Positions 18,545 through 28,173 of a stretch of 64,000 nt of DNA are shown in pieces. Below the pieces are notes generated by a model that ran no database searches, had not been told where the DNA came from, and worked only from the letters and a program-made list of their open reading frames with translations. The position numbers were made by a program, and so were the translations under genes. Position 1 is the stretch's first letter. Each line of letters opens with the position of its first letter. Source of the DNA: SAR86 cluster bacterium AG-422-O05 (GTDB lineage: Bacteria > Pseudomonadota > Gammaproteobacteria > Magnimaribacterales > D2472); NCBI GenBank assembly GCA_003213495.1, contig QCMW01000001.1:372001-436000 (forward strand), in the 5' to 3' direction.

Positions 18545-19693
18545 TTAAATTTTTGGTTCTTTGTAATCTACTATATCTTTGGGTATGACTATCTCTCCGT
18601 CACCGTTTTCCGCATTACCCCAAGCCTGTCTGGTATAAGTTATAACTGCAGCAAGTTCAACTTCTGAAAGATAATCAAACGAATTCATGGCTGCGCCAGA
18701 AACTCCTTCCATAAGAATTTCTATATGCTTATCTTTTTCATACAAAGCTATGTCACTGCCAGCTAGAGCAGGAAATATTCCTGCAATACCTTGACCTTCT
18801 GTTTGATGGCAGACTACACAATTAATATCGTATACTGTCTCACCTCTTTCCATTAGCTCTGCCGTTGTCCATTCTTTCGTTGTCAGTTCGGCAAGCCTTA
18901 TTGCGGCTTGTTTTTTTTCATTAACCCACTGGTCATATTCTTCTTGCTCCACAACCTTAACCACAATAGGCATAAAGCCATGATTTTTACCACAAAGCTC
19001 AGTACATTTGCCTCTGTAGATACCTGGTTTATCAACAACAGTCCATGCTGTGTTAACGAAGCCTGGAATGGCGTCTTGTTTTATTGCAAAAGCAGGCATC
19101 CACCATGAATGAATAACATCATTTGCTGTGATCAAAAACCTGACTTTCTTACCTACAGGTATAACAACCATCTCATCAACTTCTTGAAGATAGTTCTCCC
19201 CTTTGGGAACTAAGTTATATATTTCATCTAAGTCAGTTGATAAATTTGAAAAAAAACTTACATCATCCTCCAAATATCTGTACTGCCATTTCCATTGATA
19301 ACCAGTAACCTGAATATTTATGTCGCCTGCTTCATCGTCGTATATCTTTACAAGAGTTTTAGATGCAGGAACTGCCATAGCTATCAAAATAAGAAAAGGA
19401 ATGATGGTCCATGCTATCTCTAATTTATGATTCTCATGAAATTTAGCTGGTTCTGGGTTTTTCTTTTTTGTGTGTGCCCACATTGAATAAAACATCACAC
19501 TAAAAACTACTACACCAATGGCAACACATATCCAGAAAATCAGCATGTGGAGTTCAAAGACTTCATTACTGACATCTGTAACTCCTCTTGTCATGTTTAA
19601 GGCAAACCAATCAGCTTTTATTGAAGGCGAAGTTAACACCAAGAAAGACAGAAATAGTCTCAGTTTTGTGCTTTTAAAAAATTTGTATAACAT
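18545..19693 (-). CDS. ctaC: Cytochrome c oxidase subunit II with C-terminal cytochrome c domain
   Basis: 382 residues. A signal peptide ending near SPSIKA is followed by two membrane helices and a cupredoxin domain with the CuA site CTELCGKNHGFM. After it comes a fused class I cytochrome c domain with CVVCHQTEG and a distal Met in GAAMNSF. This caa3-type layout gives subunit II its own heme c electron entry point. It is the first gene of the oxidase operon; the upstream 149 bases must hold its promoter. Confidence 0.97.
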   Translation of the reverse strand: MLYKFFKSTKLRLFLSFLVLTSPSIKADWFALNMTRGVTDVSNEVFELHMLIFWICVAIGVVVFSVMFYSMWAHTKKKNPEPAKFHENHKLEIAWTIIPFLILIAMAVPASKTLVKIYDDEAGDINIQVTGYQWKWQYRYLEDDVSFFSNLSTDLDEIYNLVPKGENYLQEVDEMVVIPVGKKVRFLITANDVIHSWWMPAFAIKQDAIPGFVNTAWTVVDKPGIYRGKCTELCGKNHGFMPIVVKVVEQEEYDQWVNEKKQAAIRLAELTTKEWTTAELMERGETVYDINCVVCHQTEGQGIAGIFPALAGSDIALYEKDKHIEILMEGVSGAAMNSFDYLSEVELAAVITYTRQAWGNAENGDGEIVIPKDIVDYKEPKI

Positions 19694-19842
19694 TATCCGC
19701 CCAAATAATTAAAGTGTGTCTCTAAATAATAAAAATCAGTTATAGTATATTATAAGCTATTTATATATATACAATAAAGCAAAAATATTAAATATTTTTA
19801 TGCTCAGTATGATATATCTTTGATGATTTAATTACTATTAAT
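19694..19842. other. AT-rich leader region of the oxidase operon
   Basis: About 150 bases between ctaC (leftward) and the end of the YheV-like gene. It is extremely AT-rich (TATAGTATATTATAAGC, TATTTATATATATAC) with several possible -10 elements for ctaC. No convincing -35, operator or hairpin could be chosen by eye. Confidence 0.4.
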
Positions 19843-20046
19843 TTAGTTCCTGTTTTTCTTAAACTCTTCAAGATTAATAACATTAATTCTTTCTTCGCTT
19901 TTAATGGTGGGATCTGTTGGTCTTTTTTCTTTAAATTCACATTTTACACAGTATATTTCATCGTCATTCGCATTAATTGCAATGGTATCAAGACTCTTAC
20001 ATTCTGGGCATACGGCACCTGCTATAAATTGAACAAATTTTTTCAT
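19843..20046 (-). CDS. YheV-like small zinc-ribbon protein
   Basis: 67 residues. Begins KKFVQFIAGAVCPECKSLDT and carries a second pair in YCVKCEFKEKR, giving a CxxC...CxxC zinc ribbon like E. coli YheV, which also starts with a FIAGAxCP pattern. The function of the family is unknown. Its start overlaps the end of aroE by 4 bases, so it is probably the last gene of the hemF-aroE unit. Confidence 0.75.
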   Translation of the reverse strand: MKKFVQFIAGAVCPECKSLDTIAINANDDEIYCVKCEFKEKRPTDPTIKSEERINVINLEEFKKNRN

Positions 20047-20858
20047 TCTCTCATTTCTTCAAGGTCATTAATTACTTTGTCTGTATTTGGGAAAATATTA
20101 AACCACTTTTCAAATGAATATGCTGCTTGATAAACAAGCATTCCCATACCATCGTGAACATTGTCTGCTTTTTCGTTTGCCCATTTACAAAAAGGTGTTT
20201 CAGTTAAAGAATAATTTAAGTCATAAAAATAAGTTTTAGATGTTAAAGGTATATTTTCTTCAGGAAAAAAATCTCCTGTCAGACCGGCTGAACTTCCATT
20301 AATTACTAAATCAAAAGGTTTATCTGTATCAACTCCTGATTTAATCTTAGTCAAATTTCCAAACTTTCTGATAAGTCTGTCAGCTTTTTCAATAGTTCTA
20401 TTAATAATAGTAATATCCATTGGTTTAGCTATCGCTACTCTATAGAGGATGCTCTCAATTGCAGCGCCAGCACCTATTATTAATATATTTTTATTTTTAA
20501 GACTGAATTTTTTATTTTCAATATCTTTAATGAAGCCAGCGCCATCGGTAGAAAATAGATGAAGATTATCGTTATCATTGAATATGGTATTGACAGCATT
20601 GATGTATTGAGCTTCTTGAGAAATCTTACCTTCAAGTGAAGCTGCTCTCTTCTTGTGTGGCAATGTAATATTAAGCCCTCTTGCTTCTTTATCTTGAAAA
20701 AATTCTTTAATAAAAATATCAAAATCGTCATTATTAACCTTGTAAGCAAGGTAGTTTATATTTACGTTTTCATTTCTTGAGAATCTTGAATGTATAAAAG
20801 GTGATAAAGAGTGCTCTATTGGATCGCCAACAACACCGAGTTTAAATTTTTTAGACAT
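20043..20858 (-). CDS. aroE: Shikimate dehydrogenase
   Basis: Reduces 3-dehydroshikimate with NADPH in aromatic amino acid synthesis. The substrate site is visible as EHSLSPFIHSRF, the catalytic Lys in NITLPHKKRA and the TDGAGF loop; the Rossmann part has ILIIGAGAAIESIL, a slightly degenerate GxGGA motif. The track starts at 20870; the second Met at 20858 (MSKKFKLGVVG) overlaps hemF by 8 rather than 20 bases and suits homologs better. The hemF-aroE order is as in Pseudomonas. Confidence 0.92.
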   Translation of the reverse strand: MSKKFKLGVVGDPIEHSLSPFIHSRFSRNENVNINYLAYKVNNDDFDIFIKEFFQDKEARGLNITLPHKKRAASLEGKISQEAQYINAVNTIFNDNDNLHLFSTDGAGFIKDIENKKFSLKNKNILIIGAGAAIESILYRVAIAKPMDITIINRTIEKADRLIRKFGNLTKIKSGVDTDKPFDLVINGSSAGLTGDFFPEENIPLTSKTYFYDLNYSLTETPFCKWANEKADNVHDGMGMLVYQAAYSFEKWFNIFPNTDKVINDLEEMRE

Positions 20859-21753
20859 TCCAATCTTCATTAATATATTTAAGCAGCTTTTTTTCTAAAG
20901 CTTTATACTCATCGTCTTTTTTATAAGACCATTTTACTTCTGCGGGTAGTGAGGCCAAAATGGATTCTATTCTTCCATTTGATTGAAGCCCAAAGGCTGT
21001 GCCCCTATCATATACAAGATTAAACTCAACATATCTTCCTCTGCGAATTAACTGAAACTCTTTTTCAACTTGTGAATATTTAGTGTCTTTTCTTTTGCTT
21101 GCTATCTCAACATAAGAATTTAAATACTGCTTTGCTACATTTTCTAAAAAGATTAAACTATTTTCTATTGATAGATCTTTAAGATTGTCAAAAAAAATTC
21201 CACCAACTCCTCTTCTTTCTTTTCTATGAGGAATATAGAAATAATCATTACATTCTTTAGAAAAGTTTTTGTAATATGTTTTATCAAAAGAATCTAGGAG
21301 GTGTTTAGCTTCTTTATGCCAAATTTTAATATCGTCCCGGTATGGGAGGTAGGGTGTTAAATCATAACCGCCTCCAATCCACCAATCTTTTATATTGCCA
21401 TTGCTATCAAATAAACAAAATAAACGAACATTCATATGGCTAGTAGGAACATGCGGATTTTTAGGATGAGAAATTACTGATACTCCCATGGCTGAAAATT
21501 TACCATTTGATATATTTTTCTTATTTTTTAAAGCAGCCTCAGGAAGGTTCTTCCCAACAATAGATGAAAAATTTACTGCACAATTATCGAAAAAATTTCC
21601 ATTAGCTATAACAGCCGTCTTTCCACCTCCGCCCTCTTTTCTTGTCCAAGAATCTAACGATTTATCACGAAATGGAGTCCCTTCAAATTCTTCAAATTTT
21701 ACAAGAATATTCTCTTGAATCTTTTGAAATATATTTTCTAGTTTTGTTATCAT
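20851..21753 (-). CDS. hemF: Coproporphyrinogen III oxidase, oxygen-dependent
   Basis: 300 residues. Converts coproporphyrinogen III to protoporphyrinogen IX using oxygen. Family motifs include DSWTRKEGGGGKTAV, HPKNPHVPTSHMNVR, WWIGGGYDLTPY, RGVGGIFFDNL and EFNLVYDRGTAFGLQSNGRIESILASLPA. It implies heme synthesis under oxic conditions, consistent with the heme A oxidase upstream. It abuts tsaC with no gap. Confidence 0.97.
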   Translation of the reverse strand: MITKLENIFQKIQENILVKFEEFEGTPFRDKSLDSWTRKEGGGGKTAVIANGNFFDNCAVNFSSIVGKNLPEAALKNKKNISNGKFSAMGVSVISHPKNPHVPTSHMNVRLFCLFDSNGNIKDWWIGGGYDLTPYLPYRDDIKIWHKEAKHLLDSFDKTYYKNFSKECNDYFYIPHRKERRGVGGIFFDNLKDLSIENSLIFLENVAKQYLNSYVEIASKRKDTKYSQVEKEFQLIRRGRYVEFNLVYDRGTAFGLQSNGRIESILASLPAEVKWSYKKDDEYKALEKKLLKYINEDWNV

Positions 21754-22314
21754 TTATTCTCTAATAATTATGCCCGTTTCCAAATCAATTATTTGCGATG
21801 GCTTTGATTGATCGCCAAGCGACTCATCATAATATGCTATGTCATCATCTGCGAAAGTATCTAAAATTTTGTTTGGGCAATTAATATTTGATTGTCCTGA
21901 AAAATTTGCCGATGTAGAAACCATAAAACCTTTATACATTTCTAGTAAAGTCTTTATAGGTAAGTGATTACTTACTCTTATTGCTATTTTTCCTGTATCA
22001 TTCATTAGGTGTTTAGGTAATTTTTTATTATATGTAAATAAAAAAGTATATGGACCTGGCCATTTCTCATTTAGTAGTTTTTCCTGATCAGGATTTAAAT
22101 TTATTACAAAATCTTTAATCGAAAAATATGACTCAACAAGCACAATTAAATTTTTATTCAAAGGTCTTTGCTTGAGTTTAAAAATTAAATCTATAGCACT
22201 TTCGTTTAAAGCATCACAACCTATACCCCAGATTGATTCTGTTGGGTGTACTAAAAGTTTGCCAGCTTTAAGCCAGTTAATTGAGTGATTTAAATCTAGT
22301 GCCTTGCTTTTCAA
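21754..22314 (-). CDS. tsaC: Threonylcarbamoyl-AMP synthase (TsaC/YrdC/Sua5 family)
   Basis: 186 residues, YrdC-like fold. The N-terminal PTESIWGIGCDA and FKLKQRPLNKNLIVLVES carry the basic substrate-binding residues; STSANFSGQ is the conserved STSAN loop. The enzyme makes threonylcarbamoyl-AMP for the tRNA t6A37 modification. Length fits TsaC rather than the longer Sua5. It sits between purE and hemF; dprA and the LysM gene that often flank it are absent. Confidence 0.92.
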   Translation of the reverse strand: MKSKALDLNHSINWLKAGKLLVHPTESIWGIGCDALNESAIDLIFKLKQRPLNKNLIVLVESYFSIKDFVINLNPDQEKLLNEKWPGPYTFLFTYNKKLPKHLMNDTGKIAIRVSNHLPIKTLLEMYKGFMVSTSANFSGQSNINCPNKILDTFADDDIAYYDESLGDQSKPSQIIDLETGIIIRE

Positions 22315-22315
22315 A

Positions 22316-22816
22316 TTATGAGTTAAGCTTTTTGTCTTTTTCTAAAACTTCAGTCCTCATATTTTCTTTATACTCTTTTAGCTTGCTTGCTAAATCATCA
22401 TCACTTGTGGCAAGTATTTGTACAGCTAATATAGCACTATTTTTTGCTCCACTTTTTCCAACGGCCACAGTTGCAACTGGAACGCCTGGTGGCATCATTG
22501 CTGTTGATAGCAATGAATCAATCCCCCCCATACCACCAGATTCTATTGGTATGCCTATAACAGGTTTAGTTGAATGTGCTGCTACAGCCCCAGCCAAGTG
22601 TGCTGCCATACCTGCAGCTGCAATGAATACTTTACATCCATTTTGTTCTGAATTTTTAATTAATTCCATAACATCATGAGGGGTTCTATGGGCCGACATA
22701 ACATTTTTGGTAAATTTAACTCCAAAACTATCTAGAATAGAAAAAGCGGCCTCTACAATTGGTAAATCGGAGTCTGAGCCCATAATAATTGCTACTTGTG
22801 TTGTTTCATTTGTCAT
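22316..22816 (-). CDS. purE: N5-carboxyaminoimidazole ribonucleotide mutase
   Basis: 166 residues, class I PurE. Motifs MGSDSDLPIVE, SAHRTPHDV, AAAGMAAHLAGAVAAHSTKPVIGIP and GGIDSLLSTAMMPPGVPVATV are all present. It rearranges N5-CAIR to CAIR in purine synthesis; its partner purK is not directly adjacent. It leads the leftward tsaC-hemF-aroE unit and is divergent from def with a 73-base gap. Confidence 0.95.
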   Translation of the reverse strand: MTNETTQVAIIMGSDSDLPIVEAAFSILDSFGVKFTKNVMSAHRTPHDVMELIKNSEQNGCKVFIAAAGMAAHLAGAVAAHSTKPVIGIPIESGGMGGIDSLLSTAMMPPGVPVATVAVGKSGAKNSAILAVQILATSDDDLASKLKEYKENMRTEVLEKDKKLNS

Positions 22817-22889
22817 TTTTCTACTCTTAGTTTGTTTAGTGGATTATAATCAGGCAATTATAAATAAAAATCTATGATAATGGCTAAAA

Positions 22890-23399
22890 ATGGCTAAAAA
22901 ATTAAAAATTTTAATATTTCCAGATCCAAGGTTAAGAAAAGTCGCTAAAAAAGTAATAAAATTCGACAAAAGTCTAGAAATTTTAGCCAATGATATGCTT
23001 AAAACTATGTATGAAGCAAATGGAATAGGTTTGGCTGCCACGCAGGTTGATTTTCATGTTCGTCTTGTAGTCATGGATATTTCAGAGGACAGGAATGATC
23101 CTAAAATATTTGTAAATCCAATGTATCAGGTTCTTGATAACTATAAATTGTATGAATTTGAAGAGGGTTGCCTTTCAATACCAGGTTTTAACGAAATTAT
23201 TTCAAGACCTGACAAAATTGAGTTAACTTGGCAAGATTTAACCGGAAAGGAGCATAAAGATTATCCTGAGGGCCTTTTAACAGTATGTATACAGCATGAA
23301 ATAGATCACCTAGACGGTAAGTTGATGGTTGATTATGTAAGTGCATTGAAAAGAGATAGAGTAAGAAAAAGACTTTTAAAAGAATTAAACAGAAAATAA
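22890..23399 (+). CDS. def: Peptide deformylase
   Basis: Removes the formyl group from the N terminus of new proteins. 169 residues with motif 1 GIGLAATQV, motif 2 EGCLSIPG (metal Cys) and motif 3 QHEIDHLDG (two metal His and catalytic Glu). Paired with fmt 17 bases downstream, the common arrangement. The start ATG is preceded by another ATGGCTAAAAA copy 10 bases earlier that is out of frame. Confidence 0.96.
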   Translation: MAKKLKILIFPDPRLRKVAKKVIKFDKSLEILANDMLKTMYEANGIGLAATQVDFHVRLVVMDISEDRNDPKIFVNPMYQVLDNYKLYEFEEGCLSIPGFNEIISRPDKIELTWQDLTGKEHKDYPEGLLTVCIQHEIDHLDGKLMVDYVSALKRDRVRKRLLKELNRK

Positions 23400-23416
23400 A
23401 AGATTTTAAGATCAAA

Positions 23417-24334
23417 ATGGATATATATTTTGCTGGAACACCAGATAGTGCCGCTGAAATACTAAAATCTTTAGCATCAAATGATTTATTCAATATTAAG
23501 GGGGTAATTACACAACCAGACAAAAAAGGAAAAAGAGGAAATCTACAAATAGAGTCTCCCGTATCCTTGATGGCAAATTCTCTTAATCTGCAAACTTACA
23601 AACCACATAATTTACAGAAGGAACAAATGCAAAATGATATTGATATAACTAATGCTGACATTCTGCTTGTTGTTGCATATGGAAATTTAATTCCTACCTG
23701 GATTCTTGAAAGTAACATCAAGGCGATCAATATTCACTATTCTTTACTACCAAGCTACAGAGGTGCATCACCTATACAATCATCGCTTCTGAATAATGAT
23801 AAAAAAACTGGCGTAACATTTATGCAAATGTCTGAAGATTTGGATGCTGGGAAAGTTATAAAACGCTATGAAGTTCCAATTAAAAGCAATGATAATAAAT
23901 CAAGTCTTGAGAAGAAGCTTACTACATTGAGTATTTTAAATTTAGAAAAAGTTATTACAGACTTCTACTCAAACAGAATTATACCTGTTGATCAAGATCA
24001 TGAAAAAGCTTCCTATTGTAAAAAAATATTAAAAGAGGATTCTATAATTAATTTTAAAGAAAGTGCTGAAAAAATATTTGCAAAATTTAGGGCTTACAAT
24101 GAGTGGCCTGGAATATGTTTTATCCATAAGAACAAAGTCATAAAAATTCATGGTTTAAAAATATCTTCAATTGCAAGTCCAGGCAATCCTGGAGATATTT
24201 TAAGCTTTACAAGCTCTGAGTTAACAATCAAAACAATTGATTATGACATAGTGATTACTCACTTACAATTTCCAAATAAAAATATTATTACCGCAAAAGA
24301 TGCATTTAATTCATATAGACATTTTTTTGTATAA
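23417..24334 (+). CDS. fmt: Methionyl-tRNA formyltransferase
   Basis: 305 residues. Formylates initiator Met-tRNA. The formyl transferase fold has AINIHYSLLPSYRGASPIQ with the catalytic Asn and His, and MSEDLDAGKV with the catalytic Asp; the C-terminal OB-like domain follows KFRAYNEWPG. In most gammaproteobacteria rsmB follows fmt; here trkA follows instead, 57 bases later. Confidence 0.95.
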   Translation: MDIYFAGTPDSAAEILKSLASNDLFNIKGVITQPDKKGKRGNLQIESPVSLMANSLNLQTYKPHNLQKEQMQNDIDITNADILLVVAYGNLIPTWILESNIKAINIHYSLLPSYRGASPIQSSLLNNDKKTGVTFMQMSEDLDAGKVIKRYEVPIKSNDNKSSLEKKLTTLSILNLEKVITDFYSNRIIPVDQDHEKASYCKKILKEDSIINFKESAEKIFAKFRAYNEWPGICFIHKNKVIKIHGLKISSIASPGNPGDILSFTSSELTIKTIDYDIVITHLQFPNKNIITAKDAFNSYRHFFV

Positions 24335-24391
24335 AAATAAAATTTACATTAGGTCTTTCTTTTAAACAAAAAGAGGTTTAATTTACACACT

Positions 24392-25750
24392 ATGAAAGTA
24401 CTTATTTTGGGTGCTGGTAAAGTAGGCGGCAGTTTGGCAACAGCATTGGTTAATAATAACTACGATGTTTCTATTGTTGATCAAAACATAAATCTATTAT
24501 CTGAGTTAGAGGAAAAACTAGATATCATGACTGTAAATGGTCATGCTGCACATAAAGTTTCAATCAAAAAAGCTGGCGCTGATGAAGATACAATTGTTAT
24601 TGCAGTAACATCAAGTGATGAGGTAAATTTGATAGCATGTCAGCTTGCAAAAAAAGAATTTAATGTAAAGAAAACAATATGCCGGCTTACAGAAAAATCA
24701 TATACAGATAATCTTAATGTGTTTGGTGAAGATGCAATTGATGTTGCTATTAATCCTGAGAATGAGGTGAAGGAACATCTTAAGGAATTAATCATGCACC
24801 CAGGTACAATGCAAATTGAAAAATTTGCTGATGGTAAAGTCAGTTTAGTCAGTGTGAAAGCCTCAAAAAAAGGGAAGCTTGTTGATAGAGAACTCAGATA
24901 TATTAAAGATGATATGCCAAATATTGATGCATTTGTCGCTGCAATATACAGAAAAGGTAATCCTTTTATACCAGCAGGCGATACAATTATTGAAAAAAAC
25001 GATGAACTTTACTTTATCTCTACCGAAAAAGATATAGACAAAATTGTTGACGAATTTAGAGATCCTGCAGAGTCTTATTCAAGAATAATGATTGTTGGCG
25101 GTGGAAAGATTGGATTTTCTCTTGCAAAAGAATTAGAGAACGAATTAAAAATAAAAATAATTGACAGTAATAAGGACAAATGTTCACAATTGTCAAAAGA
25201 TTTAGATAAAACAATTGTTCTTCATGGCTCTGCGATAGATGAAACATTGTTAAAAAATGAGAATATTTCAAACATAGATGTTTTTTGTGCAGTTACTGAT
25301 GATGATGAAACAAACATGATGTCATGTATGTTGGCAAAGAAAATAGGTGGCTCAGTCAAAACCTTAGCAATACTAAACAACCCGTCGTACATTGGATTAG
25401 TTCCTGGTTTTGTTGATAACTATATTGCACCTTTTAGGCTTACTGTTTCATCTGTACTTCAAGATCTTAGAGAAAGTGATGTTAAGCAAGATGTTATTTT
25501 AAAAATGGACAGCGGTGCTGAAGCCATAGAGGGTGTCGTCCACAACAATGAATTCACTGAAAAGCTTTTTGGTAAATCCTTAGATGAAGTTCCACTACCA
25601 GAAGGCGCGTCTATTGGTGCGGTTGTTCGTCATGGTGAACTTTTAATACCTAAATCTGATGAAAGCTTAAACATAAATGATCATCTAATTATTTTTCTTC
25701 AAAATAAAGAAGTCATGCCAGAAGTTGTTAAGCTATTTAAATCAAAATAA
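24392..25750 (+). CDS. trkA: Trk potassium uptake regulatory subunit TrkA
   Basis: 452 residues with two RCK (RCK-N plus RCK-C) units. Nucleotide-binding motifs are LILGAGKVGGSLA at the N terminus and IMIVGGGKIGFSLA in the middle, each closing a Rossmann fold with a conserved acid (SIVDQN, KIIDSN). It binds NAD(H) or ATP and gates TrkH. The trkH ATG overlaps its stop by one base, so the channel and its gate are co-translated. Confidence 0.96.
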   Translation: MKVLILGAGKVGGSLATALVNNNYDVSIVDQNINLLSELEEKLDIMTVNGHAAHKVSIKKAGADEDTIVIAVTSSDEVNLIACQLAKKEFNVKKTICRLTEKSYTDNLNVFGEDAIDVAINPENEVKEHLKELIMHPGTMQIEKFADGKVSLVSVKASKKGKLVDRELRYIKDDMPNIDAFVAAIYRKGNPFIPAGDTIIEKNDELYFISTEKDIDKIVDEFRDPAESYSRIMIVGGGKIGFSLAKELENELKIKIIDSNKDKCSQLSKDLDKTIVLHGSAIDETLLKNENISNIDVFCAVTDDDETNMMSCMLAKKIGGSVKTLAILNNPSYIGLVPGFVDNYIAPFRLTVSSVLQDLRESDVKQDVILKMDSGAEAIEGVVHNNEFTEKLFGKSLDEVPLPEGASIGAVVRHGELLIPKSDESLNINDHLIIFLQNKEVMPEVVKLFKSK

Positions 25751-27183
25751 TGAACTTAAAAGCAATAATAAATCTGTTCAGTATTCTAGTATTATTATTT
25801 AGTTTATCCTATGTATTTCCAATTGTTGTTTCATTAGTTTTTAATGATAATTCTTTGTACCTATTTCTACCTACTTTTATTTTTGTTGGAGCTCTTGGTT
25901 TAATCGGATTTTTCTTCACAAAAGGAGTGCAAAGAGATCTTTCTGCAAAAGATGGTTTTGTAATAATTGTAATGTTTTGGCTTGTACTTTCTTTGGCAGG
26001 ATCGATTCCATTTTATCTTTCAGGCATGAATCCTATTGATTCTTTCTTTGAATCTATGTCCGGGATTACAACTACCGGCGCAACTGTTATCTCTAATATA
26101 GAAACTCTGCCTGAGTCACTAAAATTTTACCGCCAGCTTTTGCAATGGATGGGTGGGATGGGTTTAATAGTGCTCGCTATAGCAGTTATGCCTTTGCTTG
26201 GAATTGGTGGAGGACAACTATTTAAAACAGATATACCTGGAGCGATGGGAGAGCAACGCCTTACACCTAGAATACAAGAAACTGCCAAAGCTCTATGGTC
26301 TATCTATTTTGGATTAACTATTTTATGTGCAATTTTCTATGCTATTGCAGGAATGAGTTTTTTTGATGCTGTCTCTCACGCGATGTCTACAGTTTCAATC
26401 GGAGGTTTTTCTACTTACAACAATAGCATTGGCCACTTTAATAACCTAACTATTGAAATAATATGTATGGTGTTTATGCTTCTATCAGCAATGAGTTTTG
26501 CACTTCATTATTTTTCTATATACAAAAGCAAGTCGCTTAAGTATTTCTATGATCCAGAGCTTAAATTTTTTGTATCAATATTATTAATTATTTTTATACT
26601 CGCCTTTTCAATTAATATCCTGTCAGGTCAATCTAATTTATCGCTTAGGGAACTTGCATTCCACACCGTCTCAACAGTAACGACCACTGGCTTCGGGGTA
26701 TCTGATACATCTACATGGTCATTCTCAATTTCATTTTTATTATTAATTGGAGCTTTTGTAGGGGCATGCTCTGGATCAGTTGGAGGTGGAGTAAAGTCAT
26801 GGAGAGTCATGATTATGCTTAATCATGCATACTCTAATATTGTAAAGATGATTCACCCAAACTCTGTTGTAACTTTAAAGGTTGGAACTAAAAGCGTTGA
26901 TGATAATGTTGCAACCTCTGTTTGGGGATTCTTTTCTATATATGTTATATCGTTTGTTATTTTGCTTTTAGCTGTATTAATATCTGGCCTTGATCTTGAA
27001 ACTGCTTTTTCTTCTGTAGGTGCCTGTTTAAATAACTTGGGTCCAGGGCTTGGTACGGTTTCAGATAATTACTCTGAAATTAATTCTTTTGCTAAGGGCG
27101 TTCTTGCTTTTTCAATGCTTCTCGGAAGACTAGAGATTTTTACATTATTAATAATCTTAACGCCAATGTTCTGGGCTAAATAG
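25750..27183 (+). CDS. trkH: Trk potassium transporter membrane subunit TrkH
   Basis: 477 residues with four M-P-M channel repeats. Selectivity-filter-like segments can be seen at GITTTGATVI, SHAMSTVSIGGFS, HTVSTVTTTGFGV and CLNNLGPGLG. It forms the K+-conducting pore controlled by TrkA. It ends exactly where the convergent acyltransferase gene ends, leaving no intergenic base for a terminator. Confidence 0.96.
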   Translation: MNLKAIINLFSILVLLFSLSYVFPIVVSLVFNDNSLYLFLPTFIFVGALGLIGFFFTKGVQRDLSAKDGFVIIVMFWLVLSLAGSIPFYLSGMNPIDSFFESMSGITTTGATVISNIETLPESLKFYRQLLQWMGGMGLIVLAIAVMPLLGIGGGQLFKTDIPGAMGEQRLTPRIQETAKALWSIYFGLTILCAIFYAIAGMSFFDAVSHAMSTVSIGGFSTYNNSIGHFNNLTIEIICMVFMLLSAMSFALHYFSIYKSKSLKYFYDPELKFFVSILLIIFILAFSINILSGQSNLSLRELAFHTVSTVTTTGFGVSDTSTWSFSISFLLLIGAFVGACSGSVGGGVKSWRVMIMLNHAYSNIVKMIHPNSVVTLKVGTKSVDDNVATSVWGFFSIYVISFVILLLAVLISGLDLETAFSSVGACLNNLGPGLGTVSDNYSEINSFAKGVLAFSMLLGRLEIFTLLIILTPMFWAK

Positions 27184-28047
27184 TCAAATATTTTTGTAAG
27201 GATCTAAACTTGGGTCTGGGCTTCTTCTAAATCTTTTATATTCCCACGCGTAATCAATAGGTCTTTTGTTAATAATTCTTTCAATATCATTGTTTAGTAA
27301 TAGTTTGTGCTTACTATCGTTGTAAATGTTGCTATTGCAACGTTCTATTGATATTGATAAAAAGTTAGTTTGCGTTGAATTAATATATATATACATGACA
27401 ATCGCTTTAGTTTTTGCAGCCAAAGACTGAACAAGCGTTGTAGAATAAGCGTCTCTTCCGTAAAAATTTAAATACTCTCCCATTCCTCTTTTAGGAACCT
27501 GATCAGCTGCAAAACAAACCGCTTTTTTATTATTCAGGGCTTTCAGCACATTTCTTACACCAAGCATCGAAGTCTCATAACACAATGCTCCGTTATGTTC
27601 TCTGTTTCTTTTTACAAAGTTATCTAGGTGTTTATTCTTGACTCTTTTGTATAAGCTAACTGTTGTTATTTGCGAATTGATCCACTTCAACAACATATCT
27701 ACACTTCTATTATGGATAGATACTGCGATAAGTCCTTTACCCTCATCGTACTCATTTTTTAAAAGAAAATTGTTTTTTACTTTAAAGATCTTGCTGCAAG
27801 TCATGACGTGAGATCTGCCCCAAGTATAAAAAGTTTCATATACTGAAATCAAAGATTCGCGAATGCTCAGTTTTGATAATTGTTCAATGTTATCAATACT
27901 TAACTCTGGATAAGCTATCTTTATGTTTACCTTGGTTACTTTATAAGAGTTAAAAAATTTATAAATTTTTGTATAAATATAAACATCTACAATTACTACA
28001 ACGAAACTTTTAGGAATTAAGGAAATTAGATAAAAAAATGTCTTCAT
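27184..28047 (-). CDS. Lipid A biosynthesis acyltransferase family protein (LpxL/HtrB-like)
   Basis: 287 residues, a membrane-anchored LABLAT-family acyltransferase. The catalytic HX4D motif is IHNRSVD and a later FAADQVPKRGMGEYLNFYGRDAYS block is typical of lauroyl/myristoyl transferases. It should add a secondary acyl chain to Kdo2-lipid A at the inner membrane. The C-terminal INKRPIDYAWEYKRFRRSP is the usual final motif. It lies alone between trkH and the GlyRS gene. Confidence 0.88.
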   Translation of the reverse strand: MKTFFYLISLIPKSFVVVIVDVYIYTKIYKFFNSYKVTKVNIKIAYPELSIDNIEQLSKLSIRESLISVYETFYTWGRSHVMTCSKIFKVKNNFLLKNEYDEGKGLIAVSIHNRSVDMLLKWINSQITTVSLYKRVKNKHLDNFVKRNREHNGALCYETSMLGVRNVLKALNNKKAVCFAADQVPKRGMGEYLNFYGRDAYSTTLVQSLAAKTKAIVMYIYINSTQTNFLSISIERCNSNIYNDSKHKLLLNNDIERIINKRPIDYAWEYKRFRRSPDPSLDPYKNI

Positions 28048-28142
28048 TGTGAGCTTATTTTATAAGCATGATATATAATCTCAAGTATATTTGAGTTATT
28101 AAAACATTGTAATCATTTCGTAATAAATATGATTTATATTAA

Positions 28143-28156
28143 TAGACATATGTCTA
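28143..28156. promoter_or_regulatory. Perfect 14-bp palindrome upstream of glyS
   Basis: TAGACATATGTCTA is a perfect palindrome lying just before the ribosome binding site AGGGAG (28161-28166) of the glycyl-tRNA synthetase gene. Its place suggests a repressor operator or a short hairpin in the leader. No known regulator motif was recognised. Confidence 0.4.
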
Positions 28157-28173
28157 CTTTAGGGAGAACTTAA

